DNA of 40,329 nt, taken from a virus. Shown piece after piece: positions 1 through 7,423 of this stretch. Within the stretch, counting starts at the first letter, position 1, and the number at the start of each line of letters is the position of its first letter. The DNA lies in IMG/VR virus record IMGVR_UViG_3300032435_000029, positions 1 to 40,329 of that record; one strand, written 5' to 3'. Below the pieces are notes generated by a model. That model worked only from the letters and a program-made list of their open reading frames with translations, made no database searches and was not told the origin of the DNA. A program made the position numbers and the translations under genes.

Positions 1-2500
1 CACCAGTTTGGTTAACAAATGGTGTGCCGGTTGTTGTTACAGTTAATCCGTCAAATGTTGCATCTCTATAAAAATATGTATCAGCATACACACTTTGAGA
101 CTGTCTGCGCTTCGGACGAATAATTACTCGTCTAAATTCGTCACCTTTTAGTGATATGTTTTTACTAATTCTGATCGGAAAGTCTTCTTCGTAAATACCT
201 GTTTCAACTCTGATAAGAACCTGTTTAGCTTTAACATAATTACCTAATTCAATTTCTTCACCTGTATCAAACTCTATAGGTGATAATAATTGCATAAAGA
301 AGGTAGTTGAGGCAGTATCTTGTGTATACGTAACAATACGTCCAATTGCTGCTGTGCGTTTACCTCTTAACACTTTACCAGGTATAGCATCAACATTGCC
401 GGTTGATGTTTGATCTAATTCACCAGCAGTACTATTTGTAAGTTCAAGAGCATATCTATTACCAAATGCAACGTCTGCCGCTGTAGGTGAGTCAATACCA
501 TTAGTAATGATATTTCTTAACAATCCTACATTTGCAGTAATTGATGCTGCTCCGTTTGGCTCAGCTCCGCCAGCACTGCCATCCCATACAGTTGTTTGAC
601 TTATGTCTTGTGCAAATTTAGTTTGATATCTCAGTCCAATATTACCACTTACAAACTGAGTATATGCACTATTATCAAAGTTAGTTATTAGGTTAAAGTC
701 TGCATACAATTCAAAACTACTCGCATCAACAACTTTTACATATGCAAATTCACCTTCAATTTCTGTCATGCCTGAGATAGTATCAAACACTACAATATTT
801 CCATCTTGTAATCCGTGATTAGTAGTAGTAGTAACTAGTGAAGGAACATCTCCAGCCTTGCGAACTATGCTTTGTATAGTCTTTTGATTGTACAATGTAT
901 TTTGTAGAATAGAACTAGTAATTAATGTTCCCAGGAATGCAAAACTATCACTAGTTTGTTCTAATTGTGAACTAACAGCAATTCTACCACTTACACTTGA
1001 GTAGTAGCGCTCAGCCGCTGTCCTTGATAGATAGTTAGCGTTGTTACCACGTTCAGCATCAATTCTAAGACTATCAATAATTAGCCCTAAATCTCTTTCG
1101 CATGTAGCAACAGTATAAACAAAATTTGGATAAGTGTAAGCAAGATATCCAGATACTTCTGAAATTAGATATTTTTTGTTTAGTCTTAGCGTTGCACTTG
1201 TAATTATATTTACACCGTTTTCCACACCTGAACTAATTGTTACAGCAGGAGTAGTGAATGCCGAATGTGTTAATGTTTGGAAATATGGTCCAGGTTCTTC
1301 TGGTGCAGTTCTAATTAATTCTGCTGCTTTACGTGCAGCGGCATTAATAGTTCTAAATGCATATGTTGACGATGTACCTTCTTTACCATTGGGAACACCT
1401 TGCATAGTATCATCACCAATGGTACTAACATTTAATACTTCTGGACTTGAGTATGCAGTGTTATCTACATAATACTTTGTTGCTGCTTGTAGGTCTTCTG
1501 GACCATTGGGCGCACCATCACCGGCTAAGTCGCCCGGATGATCATGTAAAAACAACGCCCCGGTCATAGTATCACCTTGACGTCTAGTGATACTAGTTCT
1601 AGGCATTGCAATATCTGCTAAGAAGTTTCCTGTTAGCGTAACATCGTACCCTGCATCTACAACTGTGTGTAAATCACTTACTGCAATAGTTCCTGATATA
1701 CTGAGTTTGTTAGTTGCAGCTTCTAACGTACTTTCTGTAGAAGCTTGCTCTGCTGTAGCATATAGAGCAAGTTGATCATCATTTACATAACGTATGTAGT
1801 AAGTTACACCGCTTGTGAGATTGTTAGGATCAGTATTTTCTGCATTAAAAATAAACCCAGTACCGTTAGCACCACTATCATAACCGTGACCTGATATAAA
1901 CAGGTTTCCGTCTATGTAGTTTGTAATTGTTAATGTATATTGTGTATTTGTTGCTGGCTCTGCTGCAACACGCACAGGCAAGCCACTAGTGATATAACGT
2001 CTATCTGCGTAACCTTTAGTAATAACTAAATCATCAATAGTGTAATTAGTAGTTCTTCCTAGTTGCGAATTAAGTGCAGTTGCAGCACTTTCTGAAACAG
2101 CAACACCGCCGATAGCAAAGTTTGCAGCTGAAAGATGATTGCCTAGTGTAGGATTAACGTTGTCATCAACAAGAGCACTAAATGTTGTTGATAATATAAT
2201 TTTTCCTGGAACACTAACTACATCAACTGCGATACTATCAGTTGCATTTACATCAAGGTCGCTGTTACTACCAATAGTACTGTATATAATTCCAGTACCT
2301 GCACTATTTGTTGTGATAATTTGCCCTGATTCAATAGTGTTTGGAGTATCACCTAGTGTAGTAAATCCAATCTGGCCACCTTGACCAAATACTGCGTAAA
2401 TCTCTTGGAAGTTTTCGTTTACTTTGCGAAACGACTCACGAATACTATCGCCTGTGCCGTCATTACCTTCTACACCAATGTTTACATCTTGTTTTGCCAT
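1..2500 (-). CDS. Large tail-fibre/baseplate-type virion protein (3' end outside window)
   Basis: The open frame runs from ATG at 2500 to the window edge, giving at least 833 residues with the C-terminus missing. The start has a good Shine-Dalgarno (ACGGAGC). The N-terminus carries VEGNDGTGDSIRESF followed by KVNENFQEIY, a motif I associate with tail-fibre proteins of marine T4-like phages. Around residue 310 there is GDTMTGAL and around 342 ATKYYVDN, the usual fibre repeat signature. The rest is rich in T, S, N and G with beta-repeat character, as in trimeric fibres. A late box (AATAAATA) lies upstream. It is the first of the late/structural genes. The structural class is fairly sure, the exact virion position is not. 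Confidence 0.8.
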   Translation of the reverse strand, partial: MAKQDVNIGVEGNDGTGDSIRESFRKVNENFQEIYAVFGQGGQIGFTTLGDTPNTIESGQIITTNSAGTGIIYSTIGSNSDLDVNATDSIAVDVVSVPGKIILSTTFSALVDDNVNPTLGNHLSAANFAIGGVAVSESAATALNSQLGRTTNYTIDDLVITKGYADRRYITSGLPVRVAAEPATNTQYTLTITNYIDGNLFISGHGYDSGANGTGFIFNAENTDPNNLTSGVTYYIRYVNDDQLALYATAEQASTESTLEAATNKLSISGTIAVSDLHTVVDAGYDVTLTGNFLADIAMPRTSITRRQGDTMTGALFLHDHPGDLAGDGAPNGPEDLQAATKYYVDNTAYSSPEVLNVSTIGDDTMQGVPNGKEGTSSTYAFRTINAAARKAAELIRTAPEEPGPYFQTLTHSAFTTPAVTISSGVENGVNIITSATLRLNKKYLISEVSGYLAYTYPNFVYTVATCERDLGLIIDSLRIDAERGNNANYLSRTAAERYYSSVSGRIAVSSQLEQTSDSFAFLGTLITSSILQNTLYNQKTIQSIVRKAGDVPSLVTTTTNHGLQDGNIVVFDTISGMTEIEGEFAYVKVVDASSFELYADFNLITNFDNSAYTQFVSGNIGLRYQTKFAQDISQTTVWDGSAGGAEPNGAASITANVGLLRNIITNGIDSPTAADVAFGNRYALELTNSTAGELDQTSTGNVDAIPGKVLRGKRTAAIGRIVTYTQDTASTTFFMQLLSPIEFDTGEEIELGNYVKAKQVLIRVETGIYEEDFPIRISKNISLKGDEFRRVIIRPKRRQSQSVYADTYFYRDATFDGLTVTTTGTPFVNQTG

Positions 2501-2548
2501 TTTATGCTCCGTTAAATTGCTGGCTGAGCCAGTTTATCCATATGTATG

Positions 2549-2556
2549 TATTTATT
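2549..2556 (-). promoter_or_regulatory. T4-like late promoter box AATAAATA
   Basis: One mismatch from the T4 late box TATAAATA, followed by C as in T4. It lies about 48 nt upstream of the fibre gene start at 2500, leaving a leader that contains the Shine-Dalgarno and a small CTGGC/GCCAG hairpin. Confidence 0.5.
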
Positions 2557-2576
2557 ATTTAATTTTATAATCTTAA

Positions 2577-2584
2577 TGTAAATA
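2577..2584 (+). promoter_or_regulatory. Late-type box TGTAAATA 5 nt before an ATG
   Basis: The box sits exactly 5 nt before ATG 2590 and no Shine-Dalgarno lies between. T4 late transcripts start about 6 nt after the box, so the mRNA would be leaderless. The same geometry recurs at five other genes in the window. Confidence 0.4.
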
Positions 2585-2589
2585 TAGTT

Positions 2590-2877
2590 ATGTTTATAAA
2601 AGAATTTAAAGAAGAAACTTGGCACATTCGTAAGAGCAAATTAGGAACAGAGCATCCTTATACTCGCATATGTACCTATGCTGTATTTAGGTGTGATAGT
2701 TGTGATATAGAATTTGTGCGTCCGAGAGGAAGTATGAATCCTAAGAGATTAAGTAATAACTACTTTCACGTATGTAATACCTGCGATAGTAAGAAATTTG
2801 CCCAAAGAAAGGGTGTAGAACGCAAGCAAGTTTGGAATATGAGTGCTAGCAGTTCTAGACCAATTGGGAAACTTTAG
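2590..2877 (+). CDS. Small zinc-ribbon protein
   Basis: A 95-residue protein, one of the few genes on the plus strand. It has two C-x2-C knuckles (CDSC near residue 35, CNTC near residue 62) that would bind one zinc, separated by a basic stretch (RPRGSMNPKR), so nucleic-acid binding is plausible. Its stop overlaps the stop of the convergent frameshifted gene by a few bases. No Shine-Dalgarno is visible, but a late-type box ends 5 nt before the ATG. I do not recognise the family; a relative of phage recombination-endonuclease-type zinc ribbons is possible but unproven. Confidence 0.6.
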   Translation: MFIKEFKEETWHIRKSKLGTEHPYTRICTYAVFRCDSCDIEFVRPRGSMNPKRLSNNYFHVCNTCDSKKFAQRKGVERKQVWNMSASSSRPIGKL

Positions 2878-3034
2878 TCTTCTTTTTTCCAAAGAGTCCA
2901 AGCGCCGTAGCCAATAGCAGCATATGCTACTAAACTAGCAATTGGTTTAAAAATGCAATGCCGGCACCAATTAATATAGCACCGTCAAGTGTAGTACGTT
3001 CTTTAAGTCTAGCAGTAATCCATTTTTGTAACAT
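2874..3034 (-). CDS. Small membrane protein read through a -1 shift at UUUAAAC (or frameshift pseudogene)
   Basis: ATG 3034 has a strong Shine-Dalgarno (AAGGAG). In frame 0 the product is 34 residues and stops at TAG. In the -1 frame the same DNA continues for 23 codons with a sensible membrane C-terminus (VAYAAIGYGAWTLWKKED) and stops at 2874. The frames meet at T-TTA-AAC, a canonical -1 slippery heptamer in the correct phase. A slip there gives a 53-residue protein: basic N-terminus (LKERTTLDG), then one long hydrophobic segment. An equally good reading is a 7-bp deletion: inserting one more tandem copy of ATTTTTA at the same spot restores one frame (AFLIFKP). I have seen similar ERTTLDG...YGAWTLW proteins in marine phages, so the fused reading is the meaningful one. 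Confidence 0.6.
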
Positions 3035-3047
3035 GTTATTCTCCTTG

Positions 3048-3236
3048 TTATTTCTTCAAGCCGTCTGTTGTTACGTTAGCAACAGTTTTCATAGATTTTA
3101 GCGGAACAGGTAACGATGTGTCTGGTTTTACTAGACTTCGAATAGGAGTAGCACGTTGACCTAGATCGTGTCGAATACCGACTATTTTATCAAGTACTAA
3201 CTTTCCTGAATAACCCGAACTATTATTTCTTGCCAT
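3048..3236 (-). CDS. Small hypothetical late protein
   Basis: 62 residues from ATG 3236 (MARNNSSGYSGK). An in-frame ATG 15 nt upstream exists, but GGGAG lies correctly spaced before 3236 and overlaps the upstream ATG, and the late box at 3258-3265 also fits a leader to 3236. The protein is basic, ends in GLKK and has no membrane segment. Function unknown. It precedes the frameshifted membrane-protein gene and is probably co-transcribed with it. Confidence 0.6.
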   Translation of the reverse strand: MARNNSSGYSGKLVLDKIVGIRHDLGQRATPIRSLVKPDTSLPVPLKSMKTVANVTTDGLKK

Positions 3237-3257
3237 TTTTGTATCTCCCATTGCAAG

Positions 3258-3265
3258 TATTTATT
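3258..3265 (-). promoter_or_regulatory. T4-like late promoter box AATAAATA
   Basis: AATAAATACT, about 21 nt upstream of ATG 3236, in the divergent gap between the minus-strand gene and the plus-strand gene at 3293. Confidence 0.5.
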
Positions 3266-3292
3266 AAATATTACTCCTAAGGAGAAAATATC

Positions 3293-3598
3293 ATGATTAA
3301 TTGGATTAAAAATCTATTCACAGGAACTGTAGTTCCTACCCCAGTTGTTGAAGAGCCAGTTGTTGAAGAACCAGTTGTTGAAACTCTAGTTACCGAGACA
3401 CCCTTGACCCCGCAAGCAGCTTGGCCGTTTCCAACTGACACTGGAATGATTGCAGTAGAAGGTATGGGTGTAATTAAAGTAGCTAAACCAAAAACAGCAG
3501 ACGTAAAAAAAGCAGCACCAAAGACTGCTTCTAAAAAGCCTGCTGCAATTAAACCAACTGCGCCTAAAAAATCTAGACGTAAGCCTAAGAAGGTCTAA
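3293..3598 (+). CDS. Low-complexity acidic/basic protein with PVVEE repeats and histone-H1-like tail
   Basis: 101 residues after a strong Shine-Dalgarno (AAGGAG). The N-terminal MINWIKNLFTG is amphipathic, followed by three tandem VVEEP repeats (residues 18-31), a short WPFPTDTGMIAVEGMGVIKV core, and a Lys/Ala/Pro-rich C-terminus (PKTASKK, PKKSRRKPKK) resembling bacterial H1-like nucleoid proteins. DNA binding through the tail is an inference. It is plus-strand and converges with the coiled-coil gene at 3585, overlapping its end by 14 bp. Confidence 0.65.
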   Translation: MINWIKNLFTGTVVPTPVVEEPVVEEPVVETLVTETPLTPQAAWPFPTDTGMIAVEGMGVIKVAKPKTADVKKAAPKTASKKPAAIKPTAPKKSRRKPKKV

Positions 3599-3872
3599 TC
3601 ATACCCTTTAACTGTTCAATTGCAGTTTCACAGCGAGTTAGCTTACGTTCTAGGACGGTTATAGCTGCTCGCTGTTTTCTTGACTGCTCTTCCAAACTCT
3701 GTACATAGCGTTGTGTAGGAATCTGTTGTTCCATACCGTTCTCGGCTATCATAGTAAAGTGATCACCGCCTTGTGCTTTCAAGCCGCCGCTAACACGATT
3801 AGGATTCTTATCAGGTGACTGTGTTAACGCTGATTGTGGCTTGCGCCCGTACATTTGATTTAAGTAGCTCAT
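3585..3872 (-). CDS. Small protein with C-terminal coiled coil
   Basis: 95 residues. The N-terminal half is polar and flexible (MSYLNQMYGRKPQSALTQSP). Residues 55-90 form a likely coiled coil (SLEEQSRKQRAAITVLERKL onward), suggesting oligomerisation. A GAGG Shine-Dalgarno precedes the ATG. Function unknown. Confidence 0.6.
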   Translation of the reverse strand: MSYLNQMYGRKPQSALTQSPDKNPNRVSGGLKAQGGDHFTMIAENGMEQQIPTQRYVQSLEEQSRKQRAAITVLERKLTRCETAIEQLKGMIRPS

Positions 3873-3879
3873 ATTTTAT

Positions 3880-4119
3880 TTACCTCTTTAATTCGTGTAA
3901 CAGGAATTCTTTGGGATCGCACCAGTAGGTTTCAAAACAGGCTTCTCCTGGCCCTGTTACCATACTTGTTACAACTTCACAACGTTTGAACCAAATATAT
4001 TTCCCAGATAGATAACACTGTCTAGGTAACAACGAGAGCTTCTGCTCTTGATGTATTCGTCTCTTGTTGAACATCCATTGATCGGGCAAGCCCATGCTTA
4101 TTTTTTCTGGTATTGGCAT
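3880..4119 (-). CDS. Conserved small phage protein (IPEKISMGLPDQWM...)
   Basis: 79 residues whose 5' end overlaps the 3' end of uvsE by about 98 nt in another frame. It has the look of a conserved small protein of marine T4-like phages (GLPDQWMFNKRRIHQEQKLSLLPRQC, CYLSGKYIWFKRCEV, then a GPGE turn), with cysteine and aromatic-rich beta strands. The extra C-terminal tail of the UvsE frame over this region is probably the by-product of the overlap. Role unknown. Confidence 0.55.
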   Translation of the reverse strand: MPIPEKISMGLPDQWMFNKRRIHQEQKLSLLPRQCYLSGKYIWFKRCEVVTSMVTGPGEACFETYWCDPKEFLLHELKR

Positions 4120-5137
4120 AGTTATATAACTCTATTGATGCTAAATTCTTAAATTTACTCTCCGCCATAATATCTGCGTATTCAAGGAACGATAACGCAT
4201 ACTCATTTACAAGAGGATTAGGATACCAGTCACTGTGCGCACGTAGTTTTGCCTTCTTATGACCTGCTTCTAGTAATGCAAAAAAGTCAGGCATACTATC
4301 ATGTGCAAATCCTTCAGGTAGTGCTGTATCACGGCTGTAACTGTAGTGAATCACAGGACGCACACCACGCCAGCTATCAATTACACGTTTAAATCTATCG
4401 TCGGAGGGGTAAAGGTATTCTCCTTCACGGCACAGGTGATGGTGTAAATCAAGTACAAGGGCACAATCGTTGACAAGTTCGAGGCTTGAATCAATGCCCC
4501 ATTTGTTTTCGTCGTTTTCGATTGTGATGCAGTTTCTTGCTTCAGGTGAAAGTCGGCGTAACGCTTGTCGGATACCCTCGGGGCCTTTTCGACCGGAGAT
4601 ATGCACGTTGCATTTGAAATCTTGGAAGGTCTTGCCGTAGCCCATCCAGCGTACCATATCTGCATGATATTCAAACTCCTCTATACTCCGCTCTACTATG
4701 CCAGCGTCATCACTAGCAAGTACAGTAAACTGGCCAGGATGCATAGACAAACGTACATCAAGCCTACGAGCAGTCTCGCCCACCTTGGCAAACTCTCTTT
4801 CACAATAGGCCCTAACGTCTGGTAGTCTCCAATAGTACCGCCAATCCTGCTGAGTGTAAACAGGAAGACAATCGCTGCCGAGTCTAACCATTCTAAGACC
4901 TTCAGGTAAGCTACCAACATATTCAATTAATCTCCCGTAAGCTGCAATGTTGTGTTGCATAATATCCCACAACCGTTGCTCTGCAACTTCTTTAGTTTGA
5001 CGGTTAAGCCATTGTACAGTAGTTGACTTAGTATTTAGTGGCCGCTGAATTTCTTCTAGAAGTTTTTTAGGTTGAGTTTGATCTGGGTGCATGTATTTGC
5101 ATGCCCAGCCTATACGTTTAATAGTCGAATTTGTCAT
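4022..5137 (-). CDS. uvsE: UV-damage endonuclease UvsE/UvdE
   Basis: 371 residues from ATG 5137 (MTNSTIKRIGWACKYM). The open frame extends 18 codons further up, but that region overlaps the previous gene. UvsE is a TIM-barrel metal-dependent endonuclease that nicks DNA 5' of UV photoproducts to begin excision repair. Visible family blocks are IGWACKYM at the start, RLSMHPGQF, NVHISG, CITIENDE, LVLDLHHHLC, PVIHYSYSRD and RAHSDWY; their His, Glu and Asp residues match the three-metal site. Length is slightly above usual because about 40 C-terminal residues overlap the next gene. It probably repairs phage DNA in sunlit water. Confidence 0.93.
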   Translation of the reverse strand: MTNSTIKRIGWACKYMHPDQTQPKKLLEEIQRPLNTKSTTVQWLNRQTKEVAEQRLWDIMQHNIAAYGRLIEYVGSLPEGLRMVRLGSDCLPVYTQQDWRYYWRLPDVRAYCEREFAKVGETARRLDVRLSMHPGQFTVLASDDAGIVERSIEEFEYHADMVRWMGYGKTFQDFKCNVHISGRKGPEGIRQALRRLSPEARNCITIENDENKWGIDSSLELVNDCALVLDLHHHLCREGEYLYPSDDRFKRVIDSWRGVRPVIHYSYSRDTALPEGFAHDSMPDFFALLEAGHKKAKLRAHSDWYPNPLVNEYALSFLEYADIMAESKFKNLASIELYNYANTRKNKHGLARSMDVQQETNTSRAEALVVT

Positions 5138-5315
5138 ATTTTTTGCCTTGTGCCTTAAGTTCTTGCCAATTAGTAGGATATCTATAATCACCGTTTAGCA
5201 AATGTGTGCCTGAATTGTGTAGTGCGTATTGCCAGCTTGCCCACCAACCGTATTTTGGGCTCAGCTTTTTATACCATCTTACAAATAGTATAACACGCTT
5301 TTTAATGTTTGTCAA
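5118..5315 (-). CDS. Small hypothetical protein, TTG start
   Basis: 65 residues, basic and tryptophan-rich (RWYKKLSPKYGWWASWQYALHN, then NGDYRYPTNWQELKAQGKKY). Composition looks genuinely coding. The only plausible upstream start is TTG, overlapping the reductase stop as TTGA. That TTGACA is also the -35 box of a promoter (5287-5315). The 3' end overlaps the uvsE start by 20 nt. A start further in is possible if the promoter is the main source of mRNA. Function unknown. Confidence 0.45.
   Translation of the reverse strand: MTNIKKRVILFVRWYKKLSPKYGWWASWQYALHNSGTHLLNGDYRYPTNWQELKAQGKKYDKFDY
5287..5315 (-). promoter_or_regulatory. Sigma70-type promoter before uvsE
   Basis: TTGACA, 17-bp spacer, TATACT, reading toward uvsE. 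The -35 box overlaps the stop codon of the reductase gene. Confidence 0.7.
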
Positions 5316-6007
5316 CCTACAAACGCCCGCTCTTGCACAAACGTACCCTGTGTCTTTTTACTGCCTTCACAAAATCCTAATGTACTAAAATGTTCTTTTA
5401 GGTCGTTGTTAAATCCTATACTGCCACACAACATCACACGTTGAAAAGACGGATCGTCAATCTTAACAGTCCCGTCCTCCATAAATTTTTGAATACGTCC
5501 TTTTAGTTTGGCATCTTCTTGTGTCACTGTGCTAATATATTTAATAGGCATTTCGTTTAAAAAGTCTCTGTAACAATCTTGTTCGGCATTTAATCTAGTT
5601 GTCCATGTCACTGTTATGTTTTCAAACAAGTCGTATGTTTCAGGATCACGCAGTATACTAATAAACGGAGCAATGCCTGTGCCACTTGCCATCATTACTA
5701 AGTGCCCGCCTAGTTCTAAGTTAGCAAGCAATAATGTGCCAGTTGGTTTCTCTCCCACTTCTAGCATATCGCCTACTTGTATATTTTGTAACTTGCTAGT
5801 AAGTGGGCCATTTGGTACTTTGATACTGTAAAATTCAATCCAGTCATCGTACGGTCCGCTTGATATACTGTATGCCCGTTTAGGTGTACCTTCCATACTT
5901 ATCATTACAAACTCACCTGCTGTAAATCTGTATGTTGACGGCCGTTCAACACGTATTCTAAACAGTGTGTCTGTGTAGTGTTTAACATCAATTACGCCTA
6001 GTAGCAT
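5312..6007 (-). CDS. Ferredoxin/flavodoxin-NADP+ reductase-like flavoprotein
   Basis: 231 residues. Known role of the family: electron transfer between NADPH and ferredoxin or flavodoxin through FAD. The FAD domain has R-A-Y-S-I-S-S (about residues 39-45) and a phosphate-binding region near GEKPTGTLLL. The NAD(P) domain has MMASGTGIAPFISIL (about 106-120) and the LCGS motif near 193, and the protein ends in ERAFVG, close to the bacterial Fpr type. GGAG before ATG 6007 sits in the last codons of the glycosyltransferase gene. Part of the queD operon. Probably an auxiliary metabolic gene feeding electrons to a phage or host ferredoxin enzyme. Confidence 0.9.
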   Translation of the reverse strand: MLLGVIDVKHYTDTLFRIRVERPSTYRFTAGEFVMISMEGTPKRAYSISSGPYDDWIEFYSIKVPNGPLTSKLQNIQVGDMLEVGEKPTGTLLLANLELGGHLVMMASGTGIAPFISILRDPETYDLFENITVTWTTRLNAEQDCYRDFLNEMPIKYISTVTQEDAKLKGRIQKFMEDGTVKIDDPSFQRVMLCGSIGFNNDLKEHFSTLGFCEGSKKTQGTFVQERAFVG

Positions 6008-6008
6008 A

Positions 6009-6848
6009 CTATCTCCAATTGTCTACCACCCATGAATCTTCGCAATTATGTGGTTGAGGATCTCCGTGGAATACTGCTATGCAACATTCTACTCTTGGAG
6101 TAACATTTTCAATTGTTTTCAATATACGATTGCCTTTTGTTCCGCCTGGCGAAAATTCTTTTGTTTTTCGAACTTCCCATTTCCAACTTAATATCCAACT
6201 ATCTGGATAAAGCATTGCTTGCTGACTTCTAGTTGCTTCGTACAGCCAATCCTGATCACCAAACAGTCTACGCTGAATGTTGACTCTGTCTTTATCAAAT
6301 TCTTCCCAAACATGACTTAATTGTCCAGTTTTAAATCGTATAACACTGCTGTTATATTTTGGCCATTTAGGCCGCATTGCTCTAGTAAAGTCTCGTATTG
6401 TACACCAATGGTTTGGTTGATAGGTAAACAGTTTATCTATATTACTTGCAATTACAACATCTAGATCAATGTAAAGTATAGTACCCTTTATTGGGAGATC
6501 ATTTGAAAACATGTAGGGCTTGTACCACCAGCCTGATAATCCCTTGGGCAATGATATTACTTTTATATTTGAATCTAATCCGTTTGCATCTTCAGTCATG
6601 CACACAAATTCGTAATCTATTCTACAATTACGTTTAACCATATTGTACAAACGATTAACATAATCAGCAGAATACTTTGTGCCATGTTTTAAGCATAGCA
6701 CAAAGAATTTATTTTCTGTTACCGGAGCAGGAACTGTAACAATTTCAACAGGAATAGATTGATGTTTAGCTTCTTTTTCCTGCTTACGTTGTTCTTTTAT
6801 TCTGCGCCATTCCTCTTTGGAATATTGACTCTTGTCAATCTTAGCCAT
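6009..6848 (-). CDS. Glycosyltransferase-like protein (GT-A fold, DxD)
   Basis: 279 residues from ATG 6848, which overlaps the end of queD by 8 nt; the longer frame to 6995 lies entirely inside queD and is rejected. N-terminal 30 residues are a charged coil (EEWRRIKEQRKQEKEAKHQ), then a GT-A-like domain: FFVLCLKHGTKY at the start, ILYIDLDVVIAS with the metal-binding D-x-D, and FGDQDWLY further down, as in GT8-like enzymes. Target is unknown; modification of virion protein, DNA base or host surface glycan is possible. Fairly sure of the fold, unsure of the substrate. Confidence 0.78.
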   Translation of the reverse strand: MAKIDKSQYSKEEWRRIKEQRKQEKEAKHQSIPVEIVTVPAPVTENKFFVLCLKHGTKYSADYVNRLYNMVKRNCRIDYEFVCMTEDANGLDSNIKVISLPKGLSGWWYKPYMFSNDLPIKGTILYIDLDVVIASNIDKLFTYQPNHWCTIRDFTRAMRPKWPKYNSSVIRFKTGQLSHVWEEFDKDRVNIQRRLFGDQDWLYEATRSQQAMLYPDSWILSWKWEVRKTKEFSPGGTKGNRILKTIENVTPRVECCIAVFHGDPQPHNCEDSWVVDNWR

Positions 6849-7320
6849 TTGCAAATAATATCTTTTGAACTTCAAAAGGTGTGTAGATTGCTGAGTTAGC
6901 ACCATGCTCTGAACACTCTGCTGATTCACACCAGCAACGTCCACCGGACATTTCTTTAACCAATGCATCTGCAAAACGCCATGCATGTTCTGCAAACTTC
7001 TCTACACCTACGCCGTCCATTACTACAACTTCTGCTAATCCCATTGCTTCAAGTTCTGAAAATTTATACAAGAACGGATCTTCTCGATCAATTACAGTCT
7101 TGTGATCAAAACTATTTTCAAGCCAAGCCTTCAAAGGTTTTAGCCCGCCAAAGTCTACTGCCCAGTTTTTGTTATCTAATTCTTTACAACCAAATGTAAA
7201 TTTAAATGCCAAACTGTAACCATGTAGCAAATGACAGTGTGAATGTTCTGCGTTAGGTTGACGGAACACTGCACTAAGCCCGATCTGATGTCCGTATGTT
7301 TTTGTTGAATAGTAAGCCAT
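6841..7320 (-). CDS. queD: 6-carboxy-tetrahydropterin synthase QueD / 6-pyruvoyl-tetrahydropterin synthase family
   Basis: 159 residues with TAGGAG before the ATG. The family converts dihydroneopterin triphosphate into a tetrahydropterin, the second step toward queuosine and 7-deazaguanine DNA modification. The zinc-binding region HSHCHLLHGYS (residues about 26-36) is clear, with the VDFGGLKPLK block near 54 and CSEHGANSAIY near the C-terminus. No queC, queE or folE is seen in the window, so either the rest lies elsewhere or the host supplies it. First gene of an operon with the glycosyltransferase and reductase, served by one early and one late promoter. Confidence 0.88.
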   Translation of the reverse strand: MAYYSTKTYGHQIGLSAVFRQPNAEHSHCHLLHGYSLAFKFTFGCKELDNKNWAVDFGGLKPLKAWLENSFDHKTVIDREDPFLYKFSELEAMGLAEVVVMDGVGVEKFAEHAWRFADALVKEMSGGRCWCESAECSEHGANSAIYTPFEVQKILFANG

Positions 7321-7352
7321 TTTATACTCCTAGGTTAATGGAGTGTGCGGAA

Positions 7353-7360
7353 TATTTATA
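7353..7360 (-). promoter_or_regulatory. T4-like late promoter TATAAATA before queD
   Basis: Perfect T4 late box 32 nt upstream of the queD ATG, leaving a leader with Shine-Dalgarno. Confidence 0.65.
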
Positions 7361-7394
7361 GAGGGAACGAACACCAAGTCCTCTTACAATATAC

Positions 7395-7423
7395 ATTATA
7401 TTACAAACTACTTATCTTGTCAA
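7395..7423 (-). promoter_or_regulatory. Consensus sigma70 promoter before queD
   Basis: TTGACA, 17-bp spacer, TATAAT, all consensus. It overlaps the end of the upstream gene. With the late box 35 bp downstream, the queD operon would be expressed both early and late. Confidence 0.8.

Noticed and set aside
1176-2384. Several plus-strand open frames of 60-100 codons opposite the large fibre gene
   Set aside because: They are antisense shadows of a continuous 833-codon frame with recognisable fibre motifs, and lack ribosome sites.
6849-6995. 49-codon extension of the glycosyltransferase-like gene
   Set aside because: It lies wholly inside queD in another frame and ATG 6848 has the usual overlap with the queD end.
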